Shown here: in pieces, positions 1-7,874 of the stretch
Layout: the number at the start of each line of letters is the position of its first letter
Position numbering within the stretch: the stretch's first letter is position 1
Virus record (IMG/VR): IMGVR_UViG_3300013103_000034
Coordinates: 1-31,766 of that record
From: a virus
DNA length: 31,766 bases
Direction: 5' to 3' (one strand)
Program-made: the position numbers and the translations under genes
Notes under the pieces: model-generated
Database searches by the model: none
The model's input: only the letters and a program-made list of their open reading frames with translations
What the model was told of the DNA's origin: nothing

Positions 1-79
1 TCATAGAATCTTCAGCTGAAGCGAGGTTTTCACTTAAACTATTGTTGATATTTAAAAATAGGTCTACAGAACCAGCCAT
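1..79 (-). CDS. 5' end of a leftward late gene, unknown product (partial)
   Basis: The leftward reading frame opens at an ATG at 79 and runs off the window edge, giving 26 residues starting MAGSVDLFLNINNS. A GGAG ribosome binding site lies 5 nt before the ATG and a late-type motif (GAAAAGATAA) lies 25 nt upstream. It follows the baseplate-hub-like gene at 126-2081 on the same strand, so a tail or baseplate role is likely by context. Too little protein is visible to name it. Confidence 0.6.
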   Translation of the reverse strand, partial: MAGSVDLFLNINNSLSENLASAEDSM

Positions 80-103
80 ATTTGCTCCAGGATGTTGTTT
101 CTA

Positions 104-113
104 TTATCTTTTC
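104..113 (-). promoter_or_regulatory. late-type promoter motif GAAAAGATAA
   Basis: One mismatch from the GTAAAGATAA motif found before many structural genes here. It is 25 nt before the ATG at 79 and would drive that gene. Confidence 0.5.
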
Positions 114-125
114 AATTAGAATTTA

Positions 126-2081
126 TTATGACAAATCTTCAATACCAGTAGTAGGATATCTCTGAACGTCTAGTGTTGTCTTAAATCCATTGCTCCCTAA
201 AGTATGAGTTATCTTCTTTATTAAATAATATCCAGTCAAATAACTAGGATTCAAAATCTTCTGATTAGATATGGATGTATTGTATTCATTATAATTTCTA
301 TAAACATTTAATCTTATATAGTATTGAAATGGTTGAAGGGTTGCATCGAACAAATAGAATGGATCTCCAAGAATTTCTACATTACCATAGAATATTCCTT
401 GGTTCATATTTTGTATTACTTTATTAGCAATAATATTAGCATTGCTATCTCCCGTATTTTCAACAACTTTATTAACAAGTGTAAAATTATTACTGTTTAA
501 TTGGTCATAGAAAGTTTCAGATACATTAGCTGGAGCTGAACCTTCATTTTCAGCAGCGCTTTCAGCTGGAGCTGATAATAAAACATCAACTTCATTTCCT
601 TTAACTATAATACTTTGGTTTAACTGAATAAAATCTAATTTATTTTTTACATTAAAGTTTGTGATGATACTTCTTGGAGAATTCATGTAATCGTAACTTC
701 TCACAAAACCTTGTTTTGTGTTATCTAATCTTCTATAGAAGAAACGAATAACTACAACAGTATCAGTTTTAGCACCTTTCTCAACATCCCAAGTTTGTTC
801 ATTAATAGAATAAGTATAAGGAATTGGTTCAAAGACTGTTGGGTCATATTTATTGTTTTTGTTATCAATAATCTCTTTGACTTTTTCTGCATCTGTTATA
901 TAAGTATTGTTTTCTTTGTTTCTAAGAATAGCAGGAACCTTGCTTATAAAATCATTAAGTAGTTCTTTTAATGACATGAATTCGTTTATAATATTAGAAG
1001 TTCTAACTCCGTTCTCATCAATTTCATATCTTGGTTCTCCTCCAAGAGACAAACTGATGTTTAACCACTTTGAACTTTCCTCTAAGTCTTTTCTGTCTTT
1101 ATCAGATAAATTTTCAGGAAAAGTATCTTCACCTTCTTTTGGCTCTACAGCCCATTGGATAGGTAAATCACTTGGTTCTCCATAATCAACATTTATTCCA
1201 ACATTTGCACTTCCTTCTGGAATTACTGGTTCTCCAACTATATTTCCAGTACTACCAGCAAGTGACGTATCTACTACCTGAACCCTTCCTCCGGTAGCTA
1301 AATACATTTGTTCAGCTATTCTCTTGAATAAAAATTGAGGGGTTCCTTTCATCAACGCAAAACGTTTAATTATTTTTGTTTTATCTAAAAAAGAATTAGA
1401 AATTGAAATACCTTCTACGTTTGCAACTAAACCTTTTTTCGTTAAGTTGAAGTTTAATCCCATCATCATAAAATAAATCCAAGGACTTTTTAAGTAAATG
1501 TTTCCATGATGGCCTTTTTTAGTTCTATCCTTCCATTCCGGAGAAGACATAAGAGCAGGTCTTTTTATTCTATCACTTTCAACTGGATCTGAATATCCAA
1601 ATCTAACACGAAAATTTATATTGTTGGAAGGATTAGGCATAAATTCTAAAATTGATTTAGCAGGAACTTTATCAAGTCTTTTAGTTGCTAAATCATTTCC
1701 ACCCTTTGTAGCGATAACTGATTTGATTACAATGTTTTCTAACCTTTCAAGGTCTTTATCGAATAGCTGCATACTACATTTAACAACACCACCGTTATCT
1801 TCTAGTGTTAAGTTCTCAAAGAAATTATCAAATTTTAAAGAACTTGTATCTCCAGATTTTGTAGGAGGAACATAATTAGAATTAGGTTTTCTAAAAGTAA
1901 CTGTAGTCCATTCATTAGTATCTGAAGGCTTAGCTTTTGAAAGATTTACTTCTTCTGTCGCTGTAATATTTGTTCTAAATTGAATTTCAACCCAAGGCGA
2001 CATAGGAAGAATACCATAAGTTGATAATTCTCCAGCACTTACGTGAAATGATTTTTCTGCTTTGAATATTGGTTTTGCCAT
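126..2081 (-). CDS. putative baseplate hub / tail hub protein (gp27- or late-control-D-like)
   Basis: A 651-residue soluble protein with no signal peptide or membrane segment. Its C-terminus (about residues 570-648) is rich in beta-type sequence, with a stretch of the form G-Y-Y-L-I-K-K-I-T-H followed by G-F-K-T-T-L-D-V-Q-R. That resembles the end of phage hub proteins such as T4 gp27 and P2 gpD, where the chain closes a ring around the central spike. The middle (about 290-350) is acidic and low in complexity. The ATG at 2081 has a GAGGA site 5 nt upstream and a late motif 15 nt upstream. Neighbouring genes look structural, which fits. The family call comes from pattern and length, not from an alignment; another baseplate protein is possible. 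Confidence 0.5.
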   Translation of the reverse strand: MAKPIFKAEKSFHVSAGELSTYGILPMSPWVEIQFRTNITATEEVNLSKAKPSDTNEWTTVTFRKPNSNYVPPTKSGDTSSLKFDNFFENLTLEDNGGVVKCSMQLFDKDLERLENIVIKSVIATKGGNDLATKRLDKVPAKSILEFMPNPSNNINFRVRFGYSDPVESDRIKRPALMSSPEWKDRTKKGHHGNIYLKSPWIYFMMMGLNFNLTKKGLVANVEGISISNSFLDKTKIIKRFALMKGTPQFLFKRIAEQMYLATGGRVQVVDTSLAGSTGNIVGEPVIPEGSANVGINVDYGEPSDLPIQWAVEPKEGEDTFPENLSDKDRKDLEESSKWLNISLSLGGEPRYEIDENGVRTSNIINEFMSLKELLNDFISKVPAILRNKENNTYITDAEKVKEIIDNKNNKYDPTVFEPIPYTYSINEQTWDVEKGAKTDTVVVIRFFYRRLDNTKQGFVRSYDYMNSPRSIITNFNVKNKLDFIQLNQSIIVKGNEVDVLLSAPAESAAENEGSAPANVSETFYDQLNSNNFTLVNKVVENTGDSNANIIANKVIQNMNQGIFYGNVEILGDPFYLFDATLQPFQYYIRLNVYRNYNEYNTSISNQKILNPSYLTGYYLIKKITHTLGSNGFKTTLDVQRYPTTGIEDLS

Positions 2082-2096
2082 TATGTTCCTCTATAG

Positions 2097-2106
2097 TTAT
2101 CTTTTC
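2097..2106 (-). promoter_or_regulatory. late-type promoter motif GAAAAGATAA
   Basis: It lies 15 nt upstream of the ATG at 2081, before the hub-like gene, with a GAGGA ribosome binding site in between. Confidence 0.55.
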
Positions 2107-2111
2107 ATTTT

Positions 2112-2121
2112 AGAAAGGTAA
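2112..2121 (+). promoter_or_regulatory. possible late-type motif AGAAAGGTAA
   Basis: A variant (GGTAA instead of GATAA) on the plus strand, 22 nt before the small gene at 2144. The same GGTAA form occurs at 3413-3422. Confidence 0.35.
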
Positions 2122-2143
2122 TGTTATATATAAGGAATACAAA

Positions 2144-2299
2144 ATGAAATTCAAAGATATAAAGAAAATGATTGGAGATAAAGTCTCCACCAAGAAACTC
2201 AAATCAATAATAGCAAAAATAACACCAGCAGATTTCAAAGCTGAAATGAAAAAGAAAAATGGTTCTATTCTTAACCTAATAAAGAAAAATATTAAATAA
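2144..2299 (+). CDS. small basic protein, unknown function (51 aa)
   Basis: ATG with a TAAGGA ribosome binding site 7 nt upstream. The product (MKFKDIKKMIGDKVS..., ending NLIKKNIK) is strongly lysine-rich and has no recognisable domain. The gene diverges from the hub-like gene and overlaps the 3' end of the convergent gene at 2292 by 8 nt. It has its own late-type motif. A DNA-binding or packaged small protein is possible from charge alone. The good ribosome site and clean fit between neighbours support a real gene. Confidence 0.55.
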   Translation: MKFKDIKKMIGDKVSTKKLKSIIAKITPADFKAEMKKKNGSILNLIKKNIK

Positions 2300-2915
2300 T
2301 TCTCTGCGTCGTCGCAGGTCTAGTCGCTGATACAGTTTGCCTGTGAATAGGAACAGAATTTAAAGTCTGATTTATTCTGTTAGATAATTCATCTTGTGAA
2401 TAAGCTATCTGAACACCCGTTAAGTTTTGCATCTGTGGTTCTAACGTTTTGTTTAATCCAACAATCCAAGGAAAGCTGGACGGGTAGATTAGTTTCCCTA
2501 AATGAGTAAATCCAGCGGAAACCATTCTTGGGTTTGCTATCATTGAAGTATGGTATCTTCTATATGCTGTTTTTATAATGTTAGGTCTATTTAATTTTAA
2601 AAATCTATAAAATAATCTTGGGTTCATCCGCTGATTACCTTTTTTAAGTAAATAAAGCATTCTGGCGAACCATGCTTTGTCTGAGTAATTTAAGTAGTTG
2701 GTATTTATACCATCAGTATAATGGCCTTGTTTAGTGACGAATCTTCTTTGCCCAGAATATAAAACAAAAATTAGAGGATTTGGGTCTATTTTATAGTTAG
2801 TATAACGCATTGAGTAAATGCATCCAAAGATGAGAGATTTGCCATTTGTACTTTGCATTGCGTATCTGCGATTTTTTAGTTTGGCTAAAATCCACCCGAT
2901 TACACCGCCTGCCAT
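2292..2915 (-). CDS. conserved-looking phage protein, function unknown (207 aa)
   Basis: A basic protein of 207 residues. Residues about 34-78 have the pattern S-M-R-Y-T-N-Y-K, then D-P-N-P-L-I-F-V-L-Y-S-G, then T-D-G-I-N-T-N-Y-L. I associate a similar layout (a sheet segment, a P-L-I/V-x-V-L segment, then a G-x-N-x-x-Y-L segment) with uncharacterised proteins of T4-like phages, from memory only. The C-terminus is polar (repeated Q, T and N) and probably disordered. It is in the leftward late cluster, after the 58-aa gene at 2923, which overlaps no residues of it but lies 7 nt upstream. No enzyme motif is visible. A virion or DNA-handling role is only a guess from context. Confidence 0.65.
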   Translation of the reverse strand: MAGGVIGWILAKLKNRRYAMQSTNGKSLIFGCIYSMRYTNYKIDPNPLIFVLYSGQRRFVTKQGHYTDGINTNYLNYSDKAWFARMLYLLKKGNQRMNPRLFYRFLKLNRPNIIKTAYRRYHTSMIANPRMVSAGFTHLGKLIYPSSFPWIVGLNKTLEPQMQNLTGVQIAYSQDELSNRINQTLNSVPIHRQTVSATRPATTQRII

Positions 2916-2922
2916 AATTTAC

Positions 2923-3099
2923 CTACTGAATTTGTTCTTTTAGTTCTATTATATAAGTGCCGTTACTTTTCATTGTTTTAATGAAACCCTTGTATTGATC
3001 TTTTGTTTCAAGATTGGCAACTTCTACAATACCAGAATCGGAATCTTTTTCTAAAAACTGCCAATCAGTTTTACCAATCTTGATGATAATGTCTTCCAT
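2923..3099 (-). CDS. small protein, unknown function (58 aa)
   Basis: ATG at 3099 overlaps the TAA stop of the upstream gene by one base (TAATG), a layout seen repeatedly in this genome, which suggests translational coupling. The product starts MEDIIIKIGKTDWQF and ends IIELKEQIQ; it is mixed-charge and has no recognised domain. It belongs to the leftward late operon 3353 to 2292. It is too short for a routine ORF length cutoff. Confidence 0.6.
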   Translation of the reverse strand: MEDIIIKIGKTDWQFLEKDSDSGIVEVANLETKDQYKGFIKTMKSNGTYIIELKEQIQ

Positions 3100-3353
3100 T
3101 ATCTCTTAGCCATACTTCTTCTTCGTTTGGCTGCAATTTGAGCTGCTTTACCTTTATTCTTTTTTGCTGCTTTTCTTGCGGCTCTTTTTCTTTTCTTTAT
3201 TTCAGATGTAGACATCTTTACTTCGGTTCTTTGGCCGTCTTTATTCTTGATTTTGTAGCCTTTTTTGGTTGAAGAATATTTTGTTTTCCAGTTTCCACCT
3301 CGGACTACTCTCTCTTTCTTTATCATTTCTAAAATGGTTCCTAATTTAGCCAT
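3099..3353 (-). CDS. small, very basic, probably DNA-associated protein (84 aa)
   Basis: Extremely rich in Lys, Arg and Ala, above all in the last 35 residues (KKRKRAARKAAKK..., ending RRRSMAKR). Near the middle is a short segment with G-Y-K-I-K-N-K-D-G. Such composition fits a nucleic-acid-binding or head-internal protein, as in basic small proteins of other large phages; this is inferred from composition only. The ATG at 3353 has an AGAGGCG site and a perfect late motif 27 nt upstream. It is the first gene of the leftward unit 3353-2292. Confidence 0.65.
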   Translation of the reverse strand: MAKLGTILEMIKKERVVRGGNWKTKYSSTKKGYKIKNKDGQRTEVKMSTSEIKKRKRAARKAAKKNKGKAAQIAAKRRRSMAKR

Positions 3354-3380
3354 ATAACGCCTCTTTACTAATTACTAAAG

Positions 3381-3390
3381 TTATCTTTAC
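3381..3390 (-). promoter_or_regulatory. late-type promoter motif GTAAAGATAA
   Basis: Perfect copy on the minus strand, 27 nt before the ATG at 3353. The gene at 3454 diverges from it. Confidence 0.6.
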
Positions 3391-3412
3391 GTTAAGTTTC
3401 TAACTTTGTCTT

Positions 3413-3422
3413 GTAAAGGTAA
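3413..3422 (+). promoter_or_regulatory. late-type promoter motif GTAAAGGTAA
   Basis: One mismatch from the late motif, on the plus strand, 31 nt before the ATG at 3454. With the copy at 3381-3390 it makes a divergent late promoter pair. Confidence 0.5.
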
Positions 3423-3453
3423 TAATGACGTATGATAGACGCAGGAGTTTAAG

Positions 3454-3957
3454 ATGAATATTACGCTTGGAAACTTACTTGAAGAAATAAAGTTCGGAAA
3501 AGAATTTGTTGATTCTAAGAACACAATAAAAACTATAAATACATTTATGGATGAAGATTATAATATTTTTTTAGCAGGACAAAGATCTTCTGCATTACTT
3601 GAAGAATGTGATATGAATAAATCTTTTAATAAAAAGCTTGGAAGAGCTGTAAGGAACTATACTGAGTTTGAGAATAAACTCATTGAAGGTAAAGAAGTTT
3701 CTTCTGTTTACGCAAAGATGAAAATTAATACAATCGTCGAAGATGTAAACGCAGCAATTATCGAACTTGACAAAAACCCAAAAGTTTTACGAGAATCTAA
3801 TAAAGACGCAATCTCAAAGATTATCGCCTCTCTTAGTTTCGGAGTTGAATTACTTGGTGAAAATACAATAACTGGAAGAAGAGACTTTAGAGAAGCAAAA
3901 CAAACACTTCAGGCATTTGTAGATAAAGAAGCAAGATTAATTAAAGAAAGTATGTAA
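3454..3957 (+). CDS. late protein of unknown function (167 aa)
   Basis: ATG with an AGGAG ribosome binding site 7 nt upstream and a late-type motif before it. The protein is mostly predicted helical with mixed charge and has no catalytic motif, signal peptide or membrane segment. It stands alone on the plus strand between leftward units and ends at a strong bidirectional terminator. A virion or assembly role is inferred only from the late motif and from its neighbours. Its N-terminus (MNITLGNLLEEIKFG) lacks the small residue after Glu seen at the candidate prohead cleavage sites elsewhere in this window. Confidence 0.65.
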   Translation: MNITLGNLLEEIKFGKEFVDSKNTIKTINTFMDEDYNIFLAGQRSSALLEECDMNKSFNKKLGRAVRNYTEFENKLIEGKEVSSVYAKMKINTIVEDVNAAIIELDKNPKVLRESNKDAISKIIASLSFGVELLGENTITGRRDFREAKQTLQAFVDKEARLIKESM

Positions 3958-3979
3958 AAATTTATTTAATATAGGCATT

Positions 3980-4009
3980 AAAAAAGACACTCAATTGAGT
4001 GTCTTTTTT
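3980..4009. terminator. bidirectional Rho-independent terminator
   Basis: A perfect 13-bp stem (A6 then GACACTC, loop AATT, then GAGTGTC and T6) between the convergent genes ending at 3957 and 4018. A and T tracts flank both sides, so it can work both ways. The same 30-nt sequence recurs at 22502-22531. Confidence 0.9.
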
Positions 4010-4017
4010 TTGGGTTG

Positions 4018-5871
4018 TTAAAAATTCACACTATTTAGTATGTCTTCTTTTAAGGTTTTTGTTAATGCTGATTTAGTTCGATTAACTCTACCTTGAACTG
4101 CTTGAGTTAATAAAGTCTGAACTCTTTCTTTATACTCTCTCAAGAATGTAGAATATAATTTTTTCTTAGCTTCCATTTGTTTTTCAATAGCTTCTAATCT
4201 TTTTTTAGTTTCAGGTGGAAGGTTCTTTCTTTTTCCAAGAGCTTTTGCTTTCTTTGCAGCCGCTGCGTATTTATCGGCAGTAACTCCATAAATTGCACTA
4301 TGTGGAATATTTGTAATTCCTTTGTGTCCACCAGACTTATCAAAGTCTTGTTTAAAGGTTTTGTTTAAAAGTGCTACTACTTCATTGGGTTTATCAAAAC
4401 CTCTTTTCTTTAATTCTGCAACAGTAAACATTTCGTCTTTAGCCATTGTCATAGCTTTCTTTCCAAGAGTAACTAAATCAATCTCTTCTGGTTCGAACTT
4501 TTTACCTTTAGCTTCTGCTGCTTTTTTAAACTTAGCGTAATAATCAGGTCTCATTGACATCTGCCAAAACTTCCAGAAATCTCTAATTTGTGCTGCAATT
4601 TTTGGATCTTCAAACGAAAGATATCTATTTCCTTTCATATCTTTTTGAACAGCAACGTTTTCGGTTTTTCTAAGAATACCGGGAGTATCTTTCTGAACTT
4701 CATTCATTAATTTCTTCCAACCTGGAATGATTAATTTCTTTTGTTCTTCTTTAGACATTGCTTTCCACTTGTCTTTACCAGCTTTTTTCTCAGCTGCTTT
4801 ACTTGAAACATTCCAAATTCTTGATTTTTCTTGTCTTGAAATTGGTTTGAATTTATCTTTTACGTCCCAAGGTGGCATATCAGCATCACCTGGATCTACT
4901 GATTTAAGTTCTGTTTTTCCATCATCATCAATATCAAGATTTTTCTTAACCTGTGATGTTCTATTTCTCAGTCCAAGTTCAGCTTCGGTAGGAGCTTCAC
5001 CTCTACCAGTTTCTTTGCCTTTTCTAAGCCTAAAGTTTTCGCCTGTTTTGTCTTTGTCGATTGCGATTTGCATTTGTTTAGGAGCAGTTTTATTAAAACT
5101 TTCAATTGCGGCCCAGTCTATTTCACCGGATGGTTTACCTTCATAAGCTTTAAGTAATTCAACTTGTTTTTTCTGAAGATCAACATGTTTCATAGTTTCT
5201 TTATAAATGTTTAAAACAGTTGGATGTTTAATTGCTTTTTGAATAATTGATTGAACAGCACCAGGATTTTTAGTTTTAGCACTTCTCATTAATTGATTTA
5301 CAATAGATGATGTGATAATAGCTAATCTTGTTTTTGCGTTCTGTGATCCATCTTTCTTTCCAAGCTCTTTCTGTAGGTAAATATTGGTGGAAACATTGTC
5401 TCCAAATTTTGCAGAGTCAACAGCAGTAATCGCTTTAAGGTCTGTGTTGTTCATAAACCCTCTAGCCATTTTACTTGAAATGTGCATTGCGTCTGAGCCA
5501 AAACTAGAGTCAAAGTTTTTTCCGGTAGAACTTTTTCTATCAGATGCATGATGATCTGATTGAATATCTATTTTCTTATCTGCGCCTTCCGCGTCAATGA
5601 ATCTATCAAAGTCAACCACAACATTAATTTGTCCAGGTCTCTTTTTCAACTTCTTCATTTGAGTTTTTTCATCATCTCTATCATGAAGTAATACGGTTTC
5701 TATTTTATCAACACCCTGTTTTTTTAACTGCATACCAATAGCAATCGCTGACATAAGTCCATCAAAATCATCATGGTGTAAAATTTTTGCTGATTTGGTT
5801 CCTTTTGGAACTCTAACCCCAGATTCTAGTAATAATATTTGCTCTTGATCAAGGATGCTTTTAAAGTCCAT
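4018..5871 (-). CDS. DHH-family phosphoesterase with a head-targeting-like leader
   Basis: A 617-residue protein. Residues 32-38 read HHDDFDG, residues 84-89 VVVDFD, and residues 105-108 SDHH. These are the metal-binding motifs of the DHH superfamily (RecJ, NrnA/pApA phosphodiesterase, pyrophosphatases), usually binding two Mn ions. A GGHKGITN segment at 514-521 resembles the GGH motif of the DHHA1 substrate-binding domain, but lies unusually far away, after about 400 residues of Lys/Glu-rich sequence. The first 16 residues end LLLE before Ser, like T4 prohead protease sites. It is the last gene of a leftward operon starting at 6970 and ends at a strong terminator. An exonuclease or (oligo/cyclic) nucleotide hydrolase is likely; the substrate cannot be told from sequence. 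Confidence 0.75.
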   Translation of the reverse strand: MDFKSILDQEQILLLESGVRVPKGTKSAKILHHDDFDGLMSAIAIGMQLKKQGVDKIETVLLHDRDDEKTQMKKLKKRPGQINVVVDFDRFIDAEGADKKIDIQSDHHASDRKSSTGKNFDSSFGSDAMHISSKMARGFMNNTDLKAITAVDSAKFGDNVSTNIYLQKELGKKDGSQNAKTRLAIITSSIVNQLMRSAKTKNPGAVQSIIQKAIKHPTVLNIYKETMKHVDLQKKQVELLKAYEGKPSGEIDWAAIESFNKTAPKQMQIAIDKDKTGENFRLRKGKETGRGEAPTEAELGLRNRTSQVKKNLDIDDDGKTELKSVDPGDADMPPWDVKDKFKPISRQEKSRIWNVSSKAAEKKAGKDKWKAMSKEEQKKLIIPGWKKLMNEVQKDTPGILRKTENVAVQKDMKGNRYLSFEDPKIAAQIRDFWKFWQMSMRPDYYAKFKKAAEAKGKKFEPEEIDLVTLGKKAMTMAKDEMFTVAELKKRGFDKPNEVVALLNKTFKQDFDKSGGHKGITNIPHSAIYGVTADKYAAAAKKAKALGKRKNLPPETKKRLEAIEKQMEAKKKLYSTFLREYKERVQTLLTQAVQGRVNRTKSALTKTLKEDILNSVNF

Positions 5872-5872
5872 T

Positions 5873-6088
5873 TTATTTATCCTTCTTCTCTAAGAGTTTA
5901 AGCAGAGTTTCAAAAGGCATATCAGTTTTAGCAATAACTCTTGTTCTACCATCTTCTAGCTTAATTGAAATAGAACCTTTAGGGTCTATTCTAATCATCG
6001 TATTTATTTCAGTTGGTTTTGCCACAGTTTTAAACTTTAGCTTATCTCTAACCAATTGTTTGAAATTAACCTTCGGTTTCTTCGCCAT
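5873..6088 (-). CDS. small basic protein, unknown function (71 aa)
   Basis: I chose the ATG at 6088 (MAKKPKVNFKQL) because an AAGGA site lies about 9 nt upstream; the frame is also open to earlier ATGs at 6094, 6097 and 6115, inside the preceding gene. The protein is basic, with an even strand-like middle (MIRIDPKGSISIKLEDG) and a helical Lys/Leu-rich end. No family recognised. It overlaps the 3' end of the gene at 6066 by about 20 nt and lies one base from the DHH gene, so the genes are likely coupled. Confidence 0.6.
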   Translation of the reverse strand: MAKKPKVNFKQLVRDKLKFKTVAKPTEINTMIRIDPKGSISIKLEDGRTRVIAKTDMPFETLLKLLEKKDK

Positions 6089-6440
6089 CGTCATCATCCT
6101 TTTCAACTTTAACAATAGTTATTTTAGCCTCTTCGCTAAAGTTCTTTTTGATTTCTGATTCTACTATAGCTAGTTTTTCCATAGCAATTTTATATAGTTT
6201 GGTTTTATTAACATCTTTTTGAGCTTCACTATCTTCAGGGTTAATATTACATCCCATTCCAATTCTGGATCTTATTCCAAGACCTGATTCAGCGTCTCTT
6301 TTTATCCATTGAAGTTCTCGTAATAAAACACCGAAAGCTCCAATTAATCTTGCTTCTGCGTTCATAGTTTTTACTTGACTAATTTCAGATTCCTTAAGCT
6401 GTAATCCTGAGTTCTGTTTCATTTCATTAAGTATACTCAT
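6066..6440 (-). CDS. acidic-tailed protein, unknown function (124 aa)
   Basis: The ATG at 6440 is preferred over the one at 6446, because the GGAG site sits directly against the earlier ATG and 6 nt from this one. The protein is mostly helical and ends with a strongly acidic tail (KDDDDGEETEG). No domain recognised. It is in the leftward operon between the 68-aa gene and the basic 71-aa gene. The acidic tail next to basic neighbours could suggest protein pairing, which is speculation. Confidence 0.6.
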   Translation of the reverse strand: MSILNEMKQNSGLQLKESEISQVKTMNAEARLIGAFGVLLRELQWIKRDAESGLGIRSRIGMGCNINPEDSEAQKDVNKTKLYKIAMEKLAIVESEIKKNFSEEAKITIVKVEKDDDDGEETEG

Positions 6441-6449
6441 GCACATCTC

Positions 6450-6656
6450 CTATCCAGTAACCTTTAGATTAAGGTTCATTAATTTTCTCATAGTATCTTC
6501 ATCTACATCATACATTTCTGCAAAACCATCAACTTCAGTATAATCAAAATCACTAATCATATCATTTATGAAACTTATATATTTTGGTTTAAGTTTCATA
6601 AATTCATCGTTTCCAACTTTTGACTTTTCTTGCATTTCTGTTATTAGTTTATTCAT
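6450..6656 (-). CDS. small acidic protein, unknown function (68 aa)
   Basis: The ATG at 6656 overlaps the stop of the upstream gene by one base (TAATG), so coupling is likely. The middle is acidic (ISDFDYTEVDGFAEMYDVDED) and the rest is helical. No family recognised. It belongs to the leftward operon 6970 to 4018. Confidence 0.6.
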   Translation of the reverse strand: MNKLITEMQEKSKVGNDEFMKLKPKYISFINDMISDFDYTEVDGFAEMYDVDEDTMRKLMNLNLKVTG

Positions 6657-6970
6657 TAAAACACCATTTCTTTGTTTTTATCGTCTATGTCTTGATCTTC
6701 ACTATCAACTTTTACTCTGATTTGAATTAAAGGAAGGATTCCATATTCTTCTGTCTTATGAAACTTACCAGTTTGTCTGACATCAGTTCTGGATTGCATC
6801 CCAATCCAATCTTCAAATCTCGAATAATCTTTAAGGGATTTCTCAAGAACATAGCGTTTTCCCTCGCCGTCTTTTGCAACAACTACAAGGCCGTTCTTAC
6901 CGTGTCCTTTAGAGAACCTGACGAGTTTTCCTGTCTGAGTTGTTTTATTTACAAATTCGTTTAAGGTCAT
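6656..6970 (-). CDS. small basic/beta protein, unknown function (104 aa)
   Basis: The start is uncertain. The frame is open to a TTG at 7036, but the ATG at 6970 (MTLNEFVNKTTQTG) gives the more ordinary N-terminus. A perfect late motif ends only 4 nt before that ATG and there is no clear Shine-Dalgarno site, so either the mRNA is leaderless or translation starts further upstream on another transcript. The protein has a GHGKNGLVVVAKDGEGKR stretch suggesting beta structure and is followed by an acidic C-terminus. First gene of the leftward operon that ends with the DHH gene. Function unknown. Confidence 0.55.
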   Translation of the reverse strand: MTLNEFVNKTTQTGKLVRFSKGHGKNGLVVVAKDGEGKRYVLEKSLKDYSRFEDWIGMQSRTDVRQTGKFHKTEEYGILPLIQIRVKVDSEDQDIDDKNKEMVF

Positions 6971-6974
6971 ATAT

Positions 6975-6984
6975 TTATCTTTAC
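6975..6984 (-). promoter_or_regulatory. late-type promoter motif GTAAAGATAA, unusually close to ATG
   Basis: Perfect motif copy on the minus strand, but only 4 nt from the ATG at 6970, where other copies sit 15-35 nt away. It would drive the 6970-4018 operon. Confidence 0.5.
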
Positions 6985-7012
6985 CTATGATTTTTAGTAT
7001 AACGCAAACAAG

Positions 7013-7101
7013 GCAATAAATTGCTCTCCAAACCAACAGGCAATATTTTGCCTGTTAATAATAAGCAACTTAGTAGTAGCTACTAAATGGCAATTTATTG
7101 C
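7013..7101. repeat. cluster of three GCAA-N4-TTGC palindromes plus a 12-nt palindrome
   Basis: GCAATAAATTGC at 7013-7024; a 9-bp hairpin AACAGGCAA-TATT-TTGCCTGTT at 7035-7056; TAGTAGCTACTA at 7074-7085; GCAATTTATTGC at 7090-7101. They fill the gap between two leftward genes and include the last codons of the gene at 7095. They may act as a terminator or processing site for that gene, or as binding sites. Confidence 0.55.
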
Positions 7102-7874
7102 TCTTTTTCGGTCTTGTTAGAAACTTTATCAAGACTTTCTAAAGCAAGAGCAGTATCAGCAATAAGTTTATTTTTTCTACCTTCTTTTTTTAATCTCTGA
7201 ATTAATTTAGTTGAAATAAGTCCACCAGTAACTGCACCACCTACACCAACAGTTTTCAGTAAGTCTTTATTAGTTGCTTTTATATTTTGGTCATTAGCAA
7301 AATTTGCAATACCTTTAATTCCTCTACCTAAAGCTCTATCAACTCCAAGATTACCAGTATCAGTAATTGCAGAATCAGGAACTCTACTATTTTTTAGGTT
7401 TGCTACTCTTGCGCCGATATTTGATTCAGCTCCTGCAAGTGCACCAGATGCCTGTAGTGATTGTAGTCCAAAAATTCCAGCAATAAGAATTGCTGCAATT
7501 ACTGCAACTCCACCAGCTACTGCGAGTGCTCGTTTCGTAGAATCTTTTTTTGCGATTTTAATTAATTTTCTAAACTGAACTTCTGCTAATTTATATTTAG
7601 CTTTCACCTCACCTTTTTCAGAACCTTTAGCTTTTTTAAATTCATTTTCTAAAATTTCAAAAGTATTTGCTACTTTAATTGCTTCATCATAAAGTGGTTT
7701 GAGTTCCTTTGCGGTTTTCATATCGCCTTTTTTCAAAAGCTTTTCTCTTTTTTGGTTTATGTATTTTGCTAATCTTTTAATCTTAGAACTATTTTTAAAG
7801 AATACAATTCCTTCAGAGATGTATTCAACTTCATCCACTCCAGCTATATCTCTGATTTCTTCGTATAAATTCAT
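7095..7874 (-). CDS. predicted internal head protein with a membrane-like segment (259 aa)
   Basis: The N-terminus (MNLYEEIRDIAGVDEVEYISE before Gly) resembles a capsid-targeting leader with a T4-type prohead cleavage site after Glu21. Next come a basic, helical region (30-115), a hydrophobic glycine/alanine/isoleucine segment at about 116-138 long enough to cross a membrane, a Gly/Ala/Asn-rich region, and a second shorter glycine-rich hydrophobic stretch at about 208-222. The ATG at 7874 has a GGAAG site and a perfect late motif 27 nt upstream. No family recognised. A packaged protein that reaches the host membrane at injection is one idea; a structural membrane-associated protein is another. 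Confidence 0.6.
   Translation of the reverse strand: MNLYEEIRDIAGVDEVEYISEGIVFFKNSSKIKRLAKYINQKREKLLKKGDMKTAKELKPLYDEAIKVANTFEILENEFKKAKGSEKGEVKAKYKLAEVQFRKLIKIAKKDSTKRALAVAGGVAVIAAILIAGIFGLQSLQASGALAGAESNIGARVANLKNSRVPDSAITDTGNLGVDRALGRGIKGIANFANDQNIKATNKDLLKTVGVGGAVTGGLISTKLIQRLKKEGRKNKLIADTALALESLDKVSNKTEKEQ

Noticed and set aside
907-1185. Plus-strand open frame opposite the hub-like gene
   Set aside because: Shadow of the long leftward gene, no ribosome site and improbable composition. The same applies to 1621-1875, 4322-4540, 4727-5146, 22573-22935 and 23149-23340.
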